A stretch of 64,000 nucleotides of DNA from Mucilaginibacter endophyticus (GTDB taxonomy: Bacteria > Bacteroidota > Bacteroidia > Sphingobacteriales > Sphingobacteriaceae). Location of the stretch: the NCBI RefSeq assembly GCF_003351025.1, contig NZ_QPCG01000005.1:505165-569164 (forward strand), in the 5' to 3' direction. Under the pieces are notes generated by a model. The model saw only the letters and a list, made by a program, of their open reading frames with translations, did no database searches and was not told the origin of the DNA. Made by a program: the position numbers and the translations under genes. Below, one piece after another: positions 43,755 to 52,858 of the stretch (the first letter of the stretch is position 1; each line of letters opens with the position of its first letter).

Positions 43755-46700
43755 ATGGAAATATTTATCCGTAAAAACACAACTGTACTTTTCAAATATA
43801 TTTTCCTGCTCCTGTTCTTTTCTCCATTTGCGGCAGTGGCCCAGCAGGAGCCGCCTGCAACCGTTAATTCCATTTTAAAAGGACGTGTGTTTGATGCTGC
43901 CACCCGGGATGTTCTTCCGGGGGCGGTAGTGTCAATTAAAGGCACAACACATGCCGTTTCAACCAGTGCCGAAGGCCGTTTTGATTTTGTAACCGGTCAG
44001 AAATTTCCTTATACATTAATCGTTCGTTTTATTGGTTACGATCAGCAGGAAATTGTTGTAAACGGCAGCCCTGTTGAAATTTACCTGAAGCCGATTCCGC
44101 AGCAGCTTAATGATGTGGTGGTAGTTGGTTACGGTACCAAAACCCGTAAGGATCTTATCAGCTCGGTATCAACCATAAAGGCCGATGAAGTAAAGAAAAC
44201 TCCCGTTGCCAGCTTTGACGCGCAGTTGCAAGGTAAAGCATCCGGCGTACAGATCAATTCAAATACAGGTGTACCTGGCGATGGAATATTTATCCGTGTG
44301 CGTGGTACTACGTCAATCAACGCCAGTAACGATCCGCTGTATATAGTTGACGGTGTGTTTTTAAATAACACCAGCTTGCAAACGGTAAACACAGGTGGCA
44401 GGGCAACATCGCCAATTGCTGACATCAACCCGGATGACATCGAGAATATAGAGGTTTTAAAAGATGCCAGTGCTACAGCTATTTATGGCTCCCGCGGTGC
44501 TAATGGTGTTGTTATTGTTACTACCAAACGAGGTAATTATAATAGCAGGCCTAAAATTAACTTCAACGTTTCGCAGGGTTTAGCCTGGCAGCCTAAAGAC
44601 AGGCTTTGGAAATTGACTACCGGTCCGCAGCATGCCGAAATTGTAAATGAGTTTTACCGTAATTCTGAGGCTGACGCTATTGCGGCGGGTAACGCGGCGG
44701 GTATTAAAACTTATCAATATCAACCCTTCCGTGCTACTGATGATAACCCGACAGCTTCACCGGCACCGAGGGGCTTACCATCGCAGCAAAATACCTACGA
44801 CCGTTTGAGCGAGTTATTCCGCACAGGTAACCTGGCTAACTATGATCTATCGTTAGAAGGTGGCTCAAAGGATACCAAATATTATATAGGCGCAGGTTAT
44901 ACCAAACAACAGGCAGATATTAAGCCAATTGATTTTAGTCGGCTTGGTTTTAAAGTAAACCTCGATCAGCGTATCAGCGATAGGGTGCAGGTAGGTACAA
45001 GTAACAGCGTTTCACGCTCGTACCGTAACCAGGCCCGCTCAGGCGATGGTCCGGCGGGAGGTTTGTTCCAATCTGCTTTGCATACACCAACCTATCTGCC
45101 CGAAACCAATCCTGACGGTACACCTGCCCGCTACGCCGGCTTTGATAACCTGCAGGTGCTGATTGATAACTACAACGTACATACCACGAGCTTGCGCTAC
45201 ATCGGCAATGTTTATGCTGATATTGAGATTTTGAAAGGACTGAAATTCCGCTCAAGCTGGAGTGTTGATTATAACAACTACAATGAATCTGAATACTGGA
45301 ACGATAAAACGCAGTTAGGTGCATCGCCAACCAATGGTCTGGCTACATCGGCCATAACCCAAAGCACTGCCTGGATCAACGAACAAACCTTAAACTATCA
45401 CCACCTGTTTGGCGAAAAACATACTTTGGATGTAGTTGCCGGTAATACGCTGCAAAGCAATATTATTCAGCTAACATCGGCACAGGGTACAGGTTTCCCT
45501 AACAACGCTTACACTGATATTTCATCAGCTTCAACCCGTACGGCCAACCAAACCTGGACAAAGGCTAACTTATCTTCATACTTCTCACGCATTTCATACA
45601 ACTATGCCAGCAAGTATTATCTGGAGGTAAGTGCCCGTGCCGATGGTTCATCAAAATTCGGTGTCAATAATAAATGGGGATATTTCCCATCGGTAGGTGC
45701 CTCATGGCGTGCTAAGGAAGAAAGCTTTTTGAAAGATGTAAACTCAATCAGTGATCTTAAATTGCGTGCAAGCTATGGTGTTACCGGTAACCAGGCTGGT
45801 ATCAACAACTTCGCAGCGCAGGGTTTATGGAGCGGCGGTGCAGGGTATCCAGATAATACCACCGGTGGCGATAAAGCCGGTACCGCGCCGCAACAATTAG
45901 CTAACCCAAACCTGAAATGGGAGCGCACCGCGCAGGCCAACGTAGGCTTCGACCTCGGTTTGCTGAACAACCACCTAAACCTGTCTGTCGATCTATATTC
46001 TAAACAAACCAGCGATGTATTGCTGCAATTACCCGTTCCGGAGATTACCGGCTACAGCACTTATTACAGCAATGTAGGTAAAATAAGTAACAAGGGTTAC
46101 GAGGTAAGCATCAGCTCAAACAATATCAAAACAAAAGATTTTAGCTGGAGCAGCAGTTTCAATATCTCAGGTAACGTCAATAAAATTAAATCGCTACCGG
46201 TACCAATTAACCAGTACAGCCGCGACTGGATCAGGATGCAGCAGGGCTACTCTATGTTCTCGTTCTGGATGTATAAACAGTTAGGTGTCGATCCGCAAAC
46301 CGGTAACGCCATATTTGAAGATGTTAATAAAGACGGTGTAATCAACACTGCCGACCGGCAGATAGTTGGCAATGCCCTGCCTAAATACTTTGGCGGCTTA
46401 AGCAACACCATTACTTACAAAGGTTTTGACGCCAGCTTCCTGTTCAGCTTTGAAGAAGGTAACAAAGTGCTTAACCTGAACCGCTTTTTTGGCGAAGGTG
46501 GCGGTACCCGCGATGCTAACCGTGTAATATTCGCCAGCCAATTGAACAGGTGGCAAAAGCCGGGCGATATTACTGATGTACCGCGCTTAACTGCCTATGG
46601 CAACAACTATACGCTTGAACAAAACAGCCGCTTCCTGGAAGACGGTTCCTTCATTCGCCTTAAATCATTGAGCCTGGGTTATACACTGCCAAAAGCACTT

Positions 46701-46886
46701 ACTCAAAAAATTGACATCCAATCGCTGCGCATTTACGTGGTGGGTAGTAACCTGTTGCTGTTCACGAAATACACCGGCCCCGATCCGGAGGCTAACGTAG
46801 GCGGCGGACAGGATGTACAGGGTATTGACCTGGGTACACCACCACAGCCACGCTCAGTTCAGTTAGGTGTAAATATTACTTTATAA
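43755..46886 (+). CDS. SusC/RagA TonB-dependent transporter of the sulfur operon
   Basis: 1043 residues with a signal ending AAVAQQ. The regulatory-like domain (about 38-112, NSILKGRVFDAATRDVLPGAVV) precedes VVVVGYGTKT (121-130). Plug motifs: IRVRGTTSINASNDPLYIVDGVF and IEVLKDASATAIYGSRGANGVVIVTTKRG. The barrel ends VQLGVNITL. It should import a ligand with the SusD that follows. The downstream redox genes point to a sulfur-containing compound and not a plain sugar; this is inference. It shares only family-level similarity with the sialic-acid SusC. Confidence 0.92.
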   Translation: MEIFIRKNTTVLFKYIFLLLFFSPFAAVAQQEPPATVNSILKGRVFDAATRDVLPGAVVSIKGTTHAVSTSAEGRFDFVTGQKFPYTLIVRFIGYDQQEIVVNGSPVEIYLKPIPQQLNDVVVVGYGTKTRKDLISSVSTIKADEVKKTPVASFDAQLQGKASGVQINSNTGVPGDGIFIRVRGTTSINASNDPLYIVDGVFLNNTSLQTVNTGGRATSPIADINPDDIENIEVLKDASATAIYGSRGANGVVIVTTKRGNYNSRPKINFNVSQGLAWQPKDRLWKLTTGPQHAEIVNEFYRNSEADAIAAGNAAGIKTYQYQPFRATDDNPTASPAPRGLPSQQNTYDRLSELFRTGNLANYDLSLEGGSKDTKYYIGAGYTKQQADIKPIDFSRLGFKVNLDQRISDRVQVGTSNSVSRSYRNQARSGDGPAGGLFQSALHTPTYLPETNPDGTPARYAGFDNLQVLIDNYNVHTTSLRYIGNVYADIEILKGLKFRSSWSVDYNNYNESEYWNDKTQLGASPTNGLATSAITQSTAWINEQTLNYHHLFGEKHTLDVVAGNTLQSNIIQLTSAQGTGFPNNAYTDISSASTRTANQTWTKANLSSYFSRISYNYASKYYLEVSARADGSSKFGVNNKWGYFPSVGASWRAKEESFLKDVNSISDLKLRASYGVTGNQAGINNFAAQGLWSGGAGYPDNTTGGDKAGTAPQQLANPNLKWERTAQANVGFDLGLLNNHLNLSVDLYSKQTSDVLLQLPVPEITGYSTYYSNVGKISNKGYEVSISSNNIKTKDFSWSSSFNISGNVNKIKSLPVPINQYSRDWIRMQQGYSMFSFWMYKQLGVDPQTGNAIFEDVNKDGVINTADRQIVGNALPKYFGGLSNTITYKGFDASFLFSFEEGNKVLNLNRFFGEGGGTRDANRVIFASQLNRWQKPGDITDVPRLTAYGNNYTLEQNSRFLEDGSFIRLKSLSLGYTLPKALTQKIDIQSLRIYVVGSNLLLFTKYTGPDPEANVGGGQDVQGIDLGTPPQPRSVQLGVNITL

Positions 46887-46900
46887 GGAGGGCAACGATC

Positions 46901-48256
46901 ATGAAATTACTTAAAACTTTAAAATATACAATCCCGGTTCTGTCGCTTGTGACGCTGGCTTCCTGCAAAAAATTCCTGGAGGTGCAGCCGAAAGATTCGG
47001 TATCTGATTCACAAACCATTGTCGATCGTGCATCTGCCGAAACCGCGGTGCGTGGTATTTACAGGGCATTATCTGCCGATAATTACTATGGTGTAAACTT
47101 TGTTTCGGTAGGTTATTTATCAGGCGATAACATCCAGTGGACAGGTTCACAATCCATCGTACAACAGTTTATTGATCATAATGTAAAGGCTGATAACGCC
47201 ACGGTATCGGGTATTTGGCTGGCCATTTACACAACCATAAACCGCGCAAACTATGTAATTGCCAAATTGCCCGGCGTTACTGATGCTACCCTGACGACAG
47301 CCGAAAGAAACCAACTGTTAGGTGAAGCCTACTTTATCAGGGCCTTATGCTACTTTGACCTTGCCCGCACCTGGGGTGGCGTACAGATTGTAACCACACC
47401 AACAATATCGGCTACAGATAAAAATGGCATCAAACGCAGCACGATTGAGCAAACCTACGCACAGGTACTTAGCGACCTTAATGCAGCCGAGCCGCTATTA
47501 CCGCTACCAACCGCGCAAAACCCGGTAAGGGCCAATAAAGAAACAGTTTATGCTTTAAAGGCAAGGTATTACCTCTACCAAAAAGACTGGACTAATGCTG
47601 AAAACTACGCAACCCTGGTATTGGGTGATACGCAGAATTATTCGCTGTTAAAACCTTACAGCGCATGGTTTGCCAACAATGTGGTAGGTACTAAGGAGTC
47701 GGTTTTTGAATTGGCTTACAGTGCCACTTATACCAATGGTCACCGTGGGCAATGGCAGCCACCGGCTAACAGTGGTACCCGCCAATGGGCACCTAACGCC
47801 GCGTTTTTAGCATTGGTAAACGACGCTACCATAGGAGGTAACCGGAGTGCTTTGGTGGCTAAAACATCTGCCGGCTTATGGTATGGCAACCTTTATTACC
47901 GCAGCCCGGCAACAGATCCGGCTTATATCATCAGGATCGCCGAAGAATACCTGATTCGCTCAGAGGCCCGTGCACAGCTTAACAAACTTGCCGATGCCAA
48001 GGTTGATCTGAACGCTGTACGTGACCGCGCAGGCTTAACAGCGACAACCGCGGTTTCGCAAGCCGATATTTTACTGGCCATTGAAAACGAGCGCCGTATA
48101 GAGTTTGCATTGGAAGGCCATCGCTGGTTTGATTTGGTGCGCACCGGCAGGGCGGCAGCCGTATTGGGCGTAACAGACGCCACGAAAAATATTTTGCCTA
48201 TCCCGGTAGATCAGCTGAATGTTGACCCTGCGTTAACGCAGAACCCGGGGTATTAA
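46901..48256 (+). CDS. SusD/RagB lipoprotein of the sulfur operon
   Basis: 451 residues, lipobox TLASC (Cys22). SusD parts: FLEVQPKDSVSD, LLGEAYFIRALCYFDLARTWGGV and ILLAIENERRIEFALEGHRWFDLVRTGRA. It is shorter than the nan SusD (514). A clear Shine-Dalgarno AAGGAGGG overlaps the susC stop 8 bp upstream of the start, which is rare in this phylum and suggests strong translation. The tRNA-Cys gene starts 11 bp after its stop codon. Confidence 0.92.
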   Translation: MKLLKTLKYTIPVLSLVTLASCKKFLEVQPKDSVSDSQTIVDRASAETAVRGIYRALSADNYYGVNFVSVGYLSGDNIQWTGSQSIVQQFIDHNVKADNATVSGIWLAIYTTINRANYVIAKLPGVTDATLTTAERNQLLGEAYFIRALCYFDLARTWGGVQIVTTPTISATDKNGIKRSTIEQTYAQVLSDLNAAEPLLPLPTAQNPVRANKETVYALKARYYLYQKDWTNAENYATLVLGDTQNYSLLKPYSAWFANNVVGTKESVFELAYSATYTNGHRGQWQPPANSGTRQWAPNAAFLALVNDATIGGNRSALVAKTSAGLWYGNLYYRSPATDPAYIIRIAEEYLIRSEARAQLNKLADAKVDLNAVRDRAGLTATTAVSQADILLAIENERRIEFALEGHRWFDLVRTGRAAAVLGVTDATKNILPIPVDQLNVDPALTQNPGY

Positions 48257-48267
48257 CAAGGACATAA

Positions 48268-48338
48268 AGCCGGGTGACTGAGTGGCTAAGTAGAGGTCTG
48301 CAAAACCTTGTACGGCAGTTCGAACCTGCCCCCGGCGT
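48268..48338 (+). tRNA. tRNA-Cys (anticodon GCA) inside the sulfur operon
   Basis: Cloverleaf by eye: acceptor 48269-48274 with 48331-48336 (6 bp) plus an A-G mismatch at 1:72. D arm ACT/AGT with loop GAGTGGCTA. Anticodon stem GAGGT/ACCTT with loop CTGCAAA (anticodon 48300-48302). Variable loop 4 nt, and T arm GGCAG-TTCGAAC-CTGCC. Position 73 is U (48338), the main identity base for cysteine. CCA is not encoded. It lies on the operon strand between susD (11 bp before) and the first DoxX-like gene (29 bp after), so it must be cut from a long mRNA or have its own promoter. The 1:72 mismatch and short D stem are atypical. Confidence 0.85.
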
Positions 48339-48367
48339 CTTCTAAATCAATTTAAAAACATAAAACA

Positions 48368-49729
48368 ATGAGCACATTAACCACCAACCAAACTAAATGG
48401 AAGGAATACGAAAAGGGGGCTTTTCGGTTCTTCTTCATTTACTTTGTGCTGCAGGCCCTTCCGCTTGATTGGAAGTACTTCGGCAACCTGTTCCGCATTC
48501 AATGGGGCAGTCTCGGCTTTGGCGATATTTTTTACATCAGCCGCTACACGCCGCAATTTATATCAGGCAGCAGCACACCCGGCACGTGGGGCATAGGTAC
48601 CCTTGCCGACTGGGCGTTCATTGCCGGCATTGCATTGATAGGCGCTATCGTATGGAGCATCCGCGATAAAAAGAGCGAAAACTATAACAAGCTGTATTAC
48701 TGGTTAAGGGTGATTTTGCGTTACCGTCTGGCTATCGGCATCATCGCTTATGGTTTTATTAAATTTTTCCCGTTGCAATCACCGTTGCCATCTATCAGCA
48801 ACCTGAACACATCTTATGGTGATTTTGATCGCTGGAAACTTTTCTCATTAAGCCTGGGTATAGTACCGGGTTACGAATCGTTTTTAGGTTTGGTGGAGAT
48901 AATAGTTGGTGTATTACTGTTGTTTCGCAAAACCGCGACACTTGGTGCTATCATTATCCTGGTATTTACAGGTAATGTGTTTATCTCCAATATAGCTTAT
49001 GATGGCGGCGAAGCAATTTACGCGCTTTACCTCATCAACATTGCTTTGTTCCTTACCGTTTATGATATACAACGTATTTATAACCTGGTAGCCCTGCGTA
49101 AACCAACGGCGCCAAATACAGTGAAAATTTCATTAAACGGGCAATGGCGTACATCACGTTTAGTGTTAAAAAGCCTGTTTATTTTCTTTTTCGTGTTTCT
49201 GTACGGATACAAAACTTACGCGGCTTATCATCATGATATCTATCAATACCCAAAAGCTAAAGGGTTGGCTGGTGCTGCCGGTTTGTATAATGTGAGCGAT
49301 TTCAGGATTAACAGCAAACAATTACCTTATTCACAAACTGATACCAGTCGTTGGAACGATGTTGTTTTTGAAAAATGGAACACCATCAGTATCGGTTCAT
49401 TAAAAAGATACAAAGCTGATGCCGCTACTACCGAAGAGATCAGCAAAAACAACGATGATCGTAAGTATGAGCTTGACGGCACAACAGGTCGAGCCTATTA
49501 CAGCTATGTAGCTGATACTGTAAAACAGGTTTTACTACTCAAAAACAGGAACAGCAATTACAAGACGGATCAGTTTACGTTGCATTATACCAAACCCGAA
49601 AACGGGACTATTATCCTGACAGGTATTGATCATAACAAGGACTCTGTTTATGTGCAGCTGGACAGGATCAATAAAAAATACCTGTTGCAGGAAGCAGCCC
49701 GGGGCAGGAGCAAGGCACTTAAACTTTAA
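48368..49729 (+). CDS. DoxX-like integral membrane protein, paralogue A
   Basis: 453 residues. The N-terminal 280 hold several membrane helices with the DoxX-like pattern YYWLRVILRYRLAIGIIAYGFIKFFP and GIVPGYESFLGLVEIIVGVLLLFRKTATLGAIIILV. A soluble C-terminal domain follows (about 300-450, GLYNVSDFRINSKQLPY, VYVQLDRINKKYLL). DoxX/DoxD proteins are quinone-linked membrane subunits, for example of thiosulfate:quinone oxidoreductase. A role in moving electrons from a sulfur compound to the respiratory chain would fit the operon. It is the first protein gene after the tRNA. Confidence 0.7.
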   Translation: MSTLTTNQTKWKEYEKGAFRFFFIYFVLQALPLDWKYFGNLFRIQWGSLGFGDIFYISRYTPQFISGSSTPGTWGIGTLADWAFIAGIALIGAIVWSIRDKKSENYNKLYYWLRVILRYRLAIGIIAYGFIKFFPLQSPLPSISNLNTSYGDFDRWKLFSLSLGIVPGYESFLGLVEIIVGVLLLFRKTATLGAIIILVFTGNVFISNIAYDGGEAIYALYLINIALFLTVYDIQRIYNLVALRKPTAPNTVKISLNGQWRTSRLVLKSLFIFFFVFLYGYKTYAAYHHDIYQYPKAKGLAGAAGLYNVSDFRINSKQLPYSQTDTSRWNDVVFEKWNTISIGSLKRYKADAATTEEISKNNDDRKYELDGTTGRAYYSYVADTVKQVLLLKNRNSNYKTDQFTLHYTKPENGTIILTGIDHNKDSVYVQLDRINKKYLLQEAARGRSKALKL

Positions 49730-49756
49730 GCTATAAACTTTTAAAAGATATTTATC

Positions 49757-51373
49757 ATGGCAACAACAGTAATAAACCCCGACACCGAACAGGTGGGCAA
49801 TGTTGTACCCGAAAGCAAACCCCGGCAAACTGCCCCGGTGGCAGATACCAACGCACCGAAGGAATGGACTGCTACCCAGCGTGTAGCTTTTCGTATCGCT
49901 TTCATCTTTTTCATTATTATGTGTATCCCAACCACTGCCGAGTGGTGGAATAACCTGGTAACCATCAATTGGTTCCATTTGCATTACCGCGATCTGTATG
50001 ACATAGCGCGGTTTTCGCCAAGCATTTACAAATTTCAAACCCCGGCATATAACCTGTTAGGCTATATTGATTGGGTTGAAGCGCTTGCTATTGGTATTGT
50101 GGGTGGTCTTATTTGGACTGCGCTTGATAACAAAAACAAGCAATATCATAACCTGTATTACTGGCTGCGCGTGGTGGTGCGGTACAGGGCAGGTATAGGC
50201 ATAATCGGGTTCGGCTTTACAAAGCTGTTCCCGGTTCAAATGCCTTATCCTTCATTGGGTGTACTTAATGCGCATTTCGGCGATCTGACCGCGCAAAAGA
50301 TCTATTGGCTTTCGGTAGGCATTGTGCCATGGTACCAGGTATTTGCCGGCGTTGTTGAGCTGGCAGCGGGTACCATGCTGTTCTTTCGCAAAACCACCAC
50401 TTTTGGCGCGGTACTACTGTTAGGTGCTTTAGGCGATATTACTTACGTAAACTTTGCCTATGATGGCGGGGTGCATGTGTACGCTTCATATTTTGTGTTG
50501 TTCTCGGCATTTTTACTATGGTACGATATTGTGCCGGTTTATAACCTGCTTATCAAAGAGCGTTTTACTATTCCCCCGGTTTTGATCCCGGAAATTAACC
50601 AGAAATGGCTTATCGTTACACGCATCGTTTTAAAGACCGGTACTGTTGGCATATTTCTGGTTTGGCTGTATTATTTGCAGTATGTAAACTTTAGATATGA
50701 TCCCTATAAGCAACCATCTACAAGCGGCGTAAAACAATTACGGGGTAATTATAATGTAAGTGAATTTAAGCTCAACGGGCAGGATATCCCTTATTCACCT
50801 TTAGATTCGGTGCGCTGGCAAGGGGTAACGTTCGAGAAATGGTCGTCGTTAACCTTTAATGTTAATAAGCCATTAAATCTCGACTTATCTAACGGCGGCG
50901 GCGCTGCTATGCGCGATATCAACCGTAACTTCGAACTTACCGGAGTGGCCGGTGGTAAGCGGGTATTTTATTACGATGCAGATACAGTGAACAAGGTACT
51001 TTACCTGCAGGATAAGCTGCCCGAATTTACCAAACGCAAGGGCAAACGTGGTAATCGCGGCGGAGAGAAGGCCGGCGATAACAAATTGGCAAAATCATTT
51101 ATCCCTGCCGAAGCAAAGGCCAACATCCGCAACGAGGTAACTGCTATTGATCCGGCGGCACAATCAACCCGCAGGGAGCGTGGTGTGCCCGAAGAGTTAA
51201 AAGATAAACGCAAGCGCGCACGTATGGTGTTAAGTTACAATGCAGATGCAACAGGATCGCACATTGTGTTGACCGGCAAGGACGACAAGAAAAATGATGT
51301 GTATATTGTGCTTGACCGCGTAAACCGCCAATACGCGCTTACCGACAGCAAATTGGTGGCGGGCAAATACTAA
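49757..51373 (+). CDS. DoxX-like integral membrane protein, paralogue B
   Basis: 538 residues, same layout as the gene before it: matching stretches include LYYWLRVVVRYRAGIGIIGFGFTKLFPVQMPYPS and GIVPWYQVFAGVVELAAGTMLFFRKTTTFGAVLLLG, and the C-terminal GNYNVSEFKLNGQDIPYSPLDSVRW. It differs by a longer N-terminus and a basic insert (KRKGKRGNRGGEKAGDNK) in the soluble part. The pair arose by tandem duplication and probably forms a heterodimer. The function is unknown beyond the DoxX-like membrane core. Confidence 0.7.
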   Translation: MATTVINPDTEQVGNVVPESKPRQTAPVADTNAPKEWTATQRVAFRIAFIFFIIMCIPTTAEWWNNLVTINWFHLHYRDLYDIARFSPSIYKFQTPAYNLLGYIDWVEALAIGIVGGLIWTALDNKNKQYHNLYYWLRVVVRYRAGIGIIGFGFTKLFPVQMPYPSLGVLNAHFGDLTAQKIYWLSVGIVPWYQVFAGVVELAAGTMLFFRKTTTFGAVLLLGALGDITYVNFAYDGGVHVYASYFVLFSAFLLWYDIVPVYNLLIKERFTIPPVLIPEINQKWLIVTRIVLKTGTVGIFLVWLYYLQYVNFRYDPYKQPSTSGVKQLRGNYNVSEFKLNGQDIPYSPLDSVRWQGVTFEKWSSLTFNVNKPLNLDLSNGGGAAMRDINRNFELTGVAGGKRVFYYDADTVNKVLYLQDKLPEFTKRKGKRGNRGGEKAGDNKLAKSFIPAEAKANIRNEVTAIDPAAQSTRRERGVPEELKDKRKRARMVLSYNADATGSHIVLTGKDDKKNDVYIVLDRVNRQYALTDSKLVAGKY

Positions 51374-51384
51374 ACAGATACCAG

Positions 51385-52830
51385 ATGAAACCGGAAAAAC
51401 GTGATTATGATGCAGTGATAGTAGGCTCGGGGCCAAACGGCCTTGCAGCGGCCATATTATTGCAGCAAAACGGGCTTTCGGTTTTATTGCTGGAAGGCAA
51501 GGACAAAATAGGCGGCGGTTTACGCACCGAAGAGCTTACCTTGCCCGGGTTTAAACATGACGTTTGCTCGGCAATTCATCCGCTGGCTGCCGGATCGCCA
51601 TTTTTTGAAACGCTGCCCCTGCATGAGCACGGCCTGGAATATATTTATCCGGAGGTTGCCGCGGCACACCCATTTGATAACGGAACTGCCGCGGTGCTTA
51701 AAAAGTCGATCATTGAAACTGCCGATTTGCTTGGCGGGGATAGAGATGCCTACATTAAACTGATGGCGCACCTGGTAAAATCATGGCCGGGTTTGGCTGC
51801 TGACGTATTAGGACCGCTTACGTTTCCGAAACACCCGGTTGATCTGGCAATTTTTGGACTGGACGCACTGACATCATCAACTCACCTCGCCAAAAAGTTT
51901 AAAACCGAAGAGGCCAAAGGGCTTTTGGCAGGTATGGCCGCGCATAGTATTCAGCCATTAACCAACCTTACTACATCGGCAATTGCTTTGGTGTTGATGG
52001 CTAACGGGCATTTAAAAGGCTGGCCGGTACCTAAAGGGGGATCGGTGAAAATAGCGGATGCGCTGGCATCGTATTTTATATCCATTGGAGGTAAGATAGA
52101 AACTAATACCTATATCACCGCTTTTGATCAGCTGCCATCGGCTAACGCGGTTTTGTTTGACGTTACGCCGAAACAACTGCTGCAAATTGCCGGGCATAAG
52201 TTTTCATCACTGTATAAATGGCAATTGGAACGGTACCGTTATGGCATGGGCGTTTTTAAGGTAGACTGGGCGCTTGACGGCGTTGTGCCATTTAAAGCAG
52301 AAGGGGCAAAGCAAGCCGGAACGGTACATATTGGCGGCACGTTAAACGAAATCGCAGTTGGGGAACAACAGATCTGGGAGGGTTTGCATCCTGAAAGACC
52401 ATTTGTGTTATTAGCCCAACAAAGTCTTTTTGATGATACCCGGGCGCCGGAAGGAAAGCATACGGCCTGGGCTTATTGCCATGTTCCTAACGGATCAAGC
52501 AAGGATATGACCGATATCATAGAGAAGCAGGTAGAACGTTTCGCGCCCGGTTTTCGCGAACGCATCATTGGCAGGCACACCTTTAACACGAGGCAGTTAG
52601 AAAACTATAATCCCAACTACATTGGCGGGGATATTAACGGCGGCGTTATAGACATTGGCCAGTTATTTACCAGGCCGGTTTTGCGGCGCTCGCCTTATCG
52701 TACTTCGGCAAAGGGAATTTATATCTGTTCGTCATCCACGCCTCCGGGTGGAGGAGTACACGGCATGTGTGGCTATCATTCGGCCAAACGCGCATTAAAT
52801 GATGTTTTTAACATCAACATAAAATCATAA
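51385..52830 (+). CDS. FAD-dependent oxidoreductase, phytoene-desaturase-like
   Basis: 481 residues. The FAD Rossmann motif is VIVGSGPNGLAAAILLQQNGLSVLLLEGKDKIGGGLRT (from residue 9). The end has IYICSSSTPPGGGVHGMCGYHSAKRAL, the second FAD contact of the CrtI/NAD(P)-FAD family. The substrate is unknown; relatives include carotenoid desaturases and many uncharacterised enzymes. No carotenoid genes are near. Its place between the DoxX-like pair and the exporter suggests oxidation of an organosulfur or a quinone-linked intermediate. It starts 11 bp after paralogue B. Confidence 0.75.
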   Translation: MKPEKRDYDAVIVGSGPNGLAAAILLQQNGLSVLLLEGKDKIGGGLRTEELTLPGFKHDVCSAIHPLAAGSPFFETLPLHEHGLEYIYPEVAAAHPFDNGTAAVLKKSIIETADLLGGDRDAYIKLMAHLVKSWPGLAADVLGPLTFPKHPVDLAIFGLDALTSSTHLAKKFKTEEAKGLLAGMAAHSIQPLTNLTTSAIALVLMANGHLKGWPVPKGGSVKIADALASYFISIGGKIETNTYITAFDQLPSANAVLFDVTPKQLLQIAGHKFSSLYKWQLERYRYGMGVFKVDWALDGVVPFKAEGAKQAGTVHIGGTLNEIAVGEQQIWEGLHPERPFVLLAQQSLFDDTRAPEGKHTAWAYCHVPNGSSKDMTDIIEKQVERFAPGFRERIIGRHTFNTRQLENYNPNYIGGDINGGVIDIGQLFTRPVLRRSPYRTSAKGIYICSSSTPPGGGVHGMCGYHSAKRALNDVFNINIKS

Positions 52831-52858
52831 CATATTATCACACTATAAAAACTCAATT

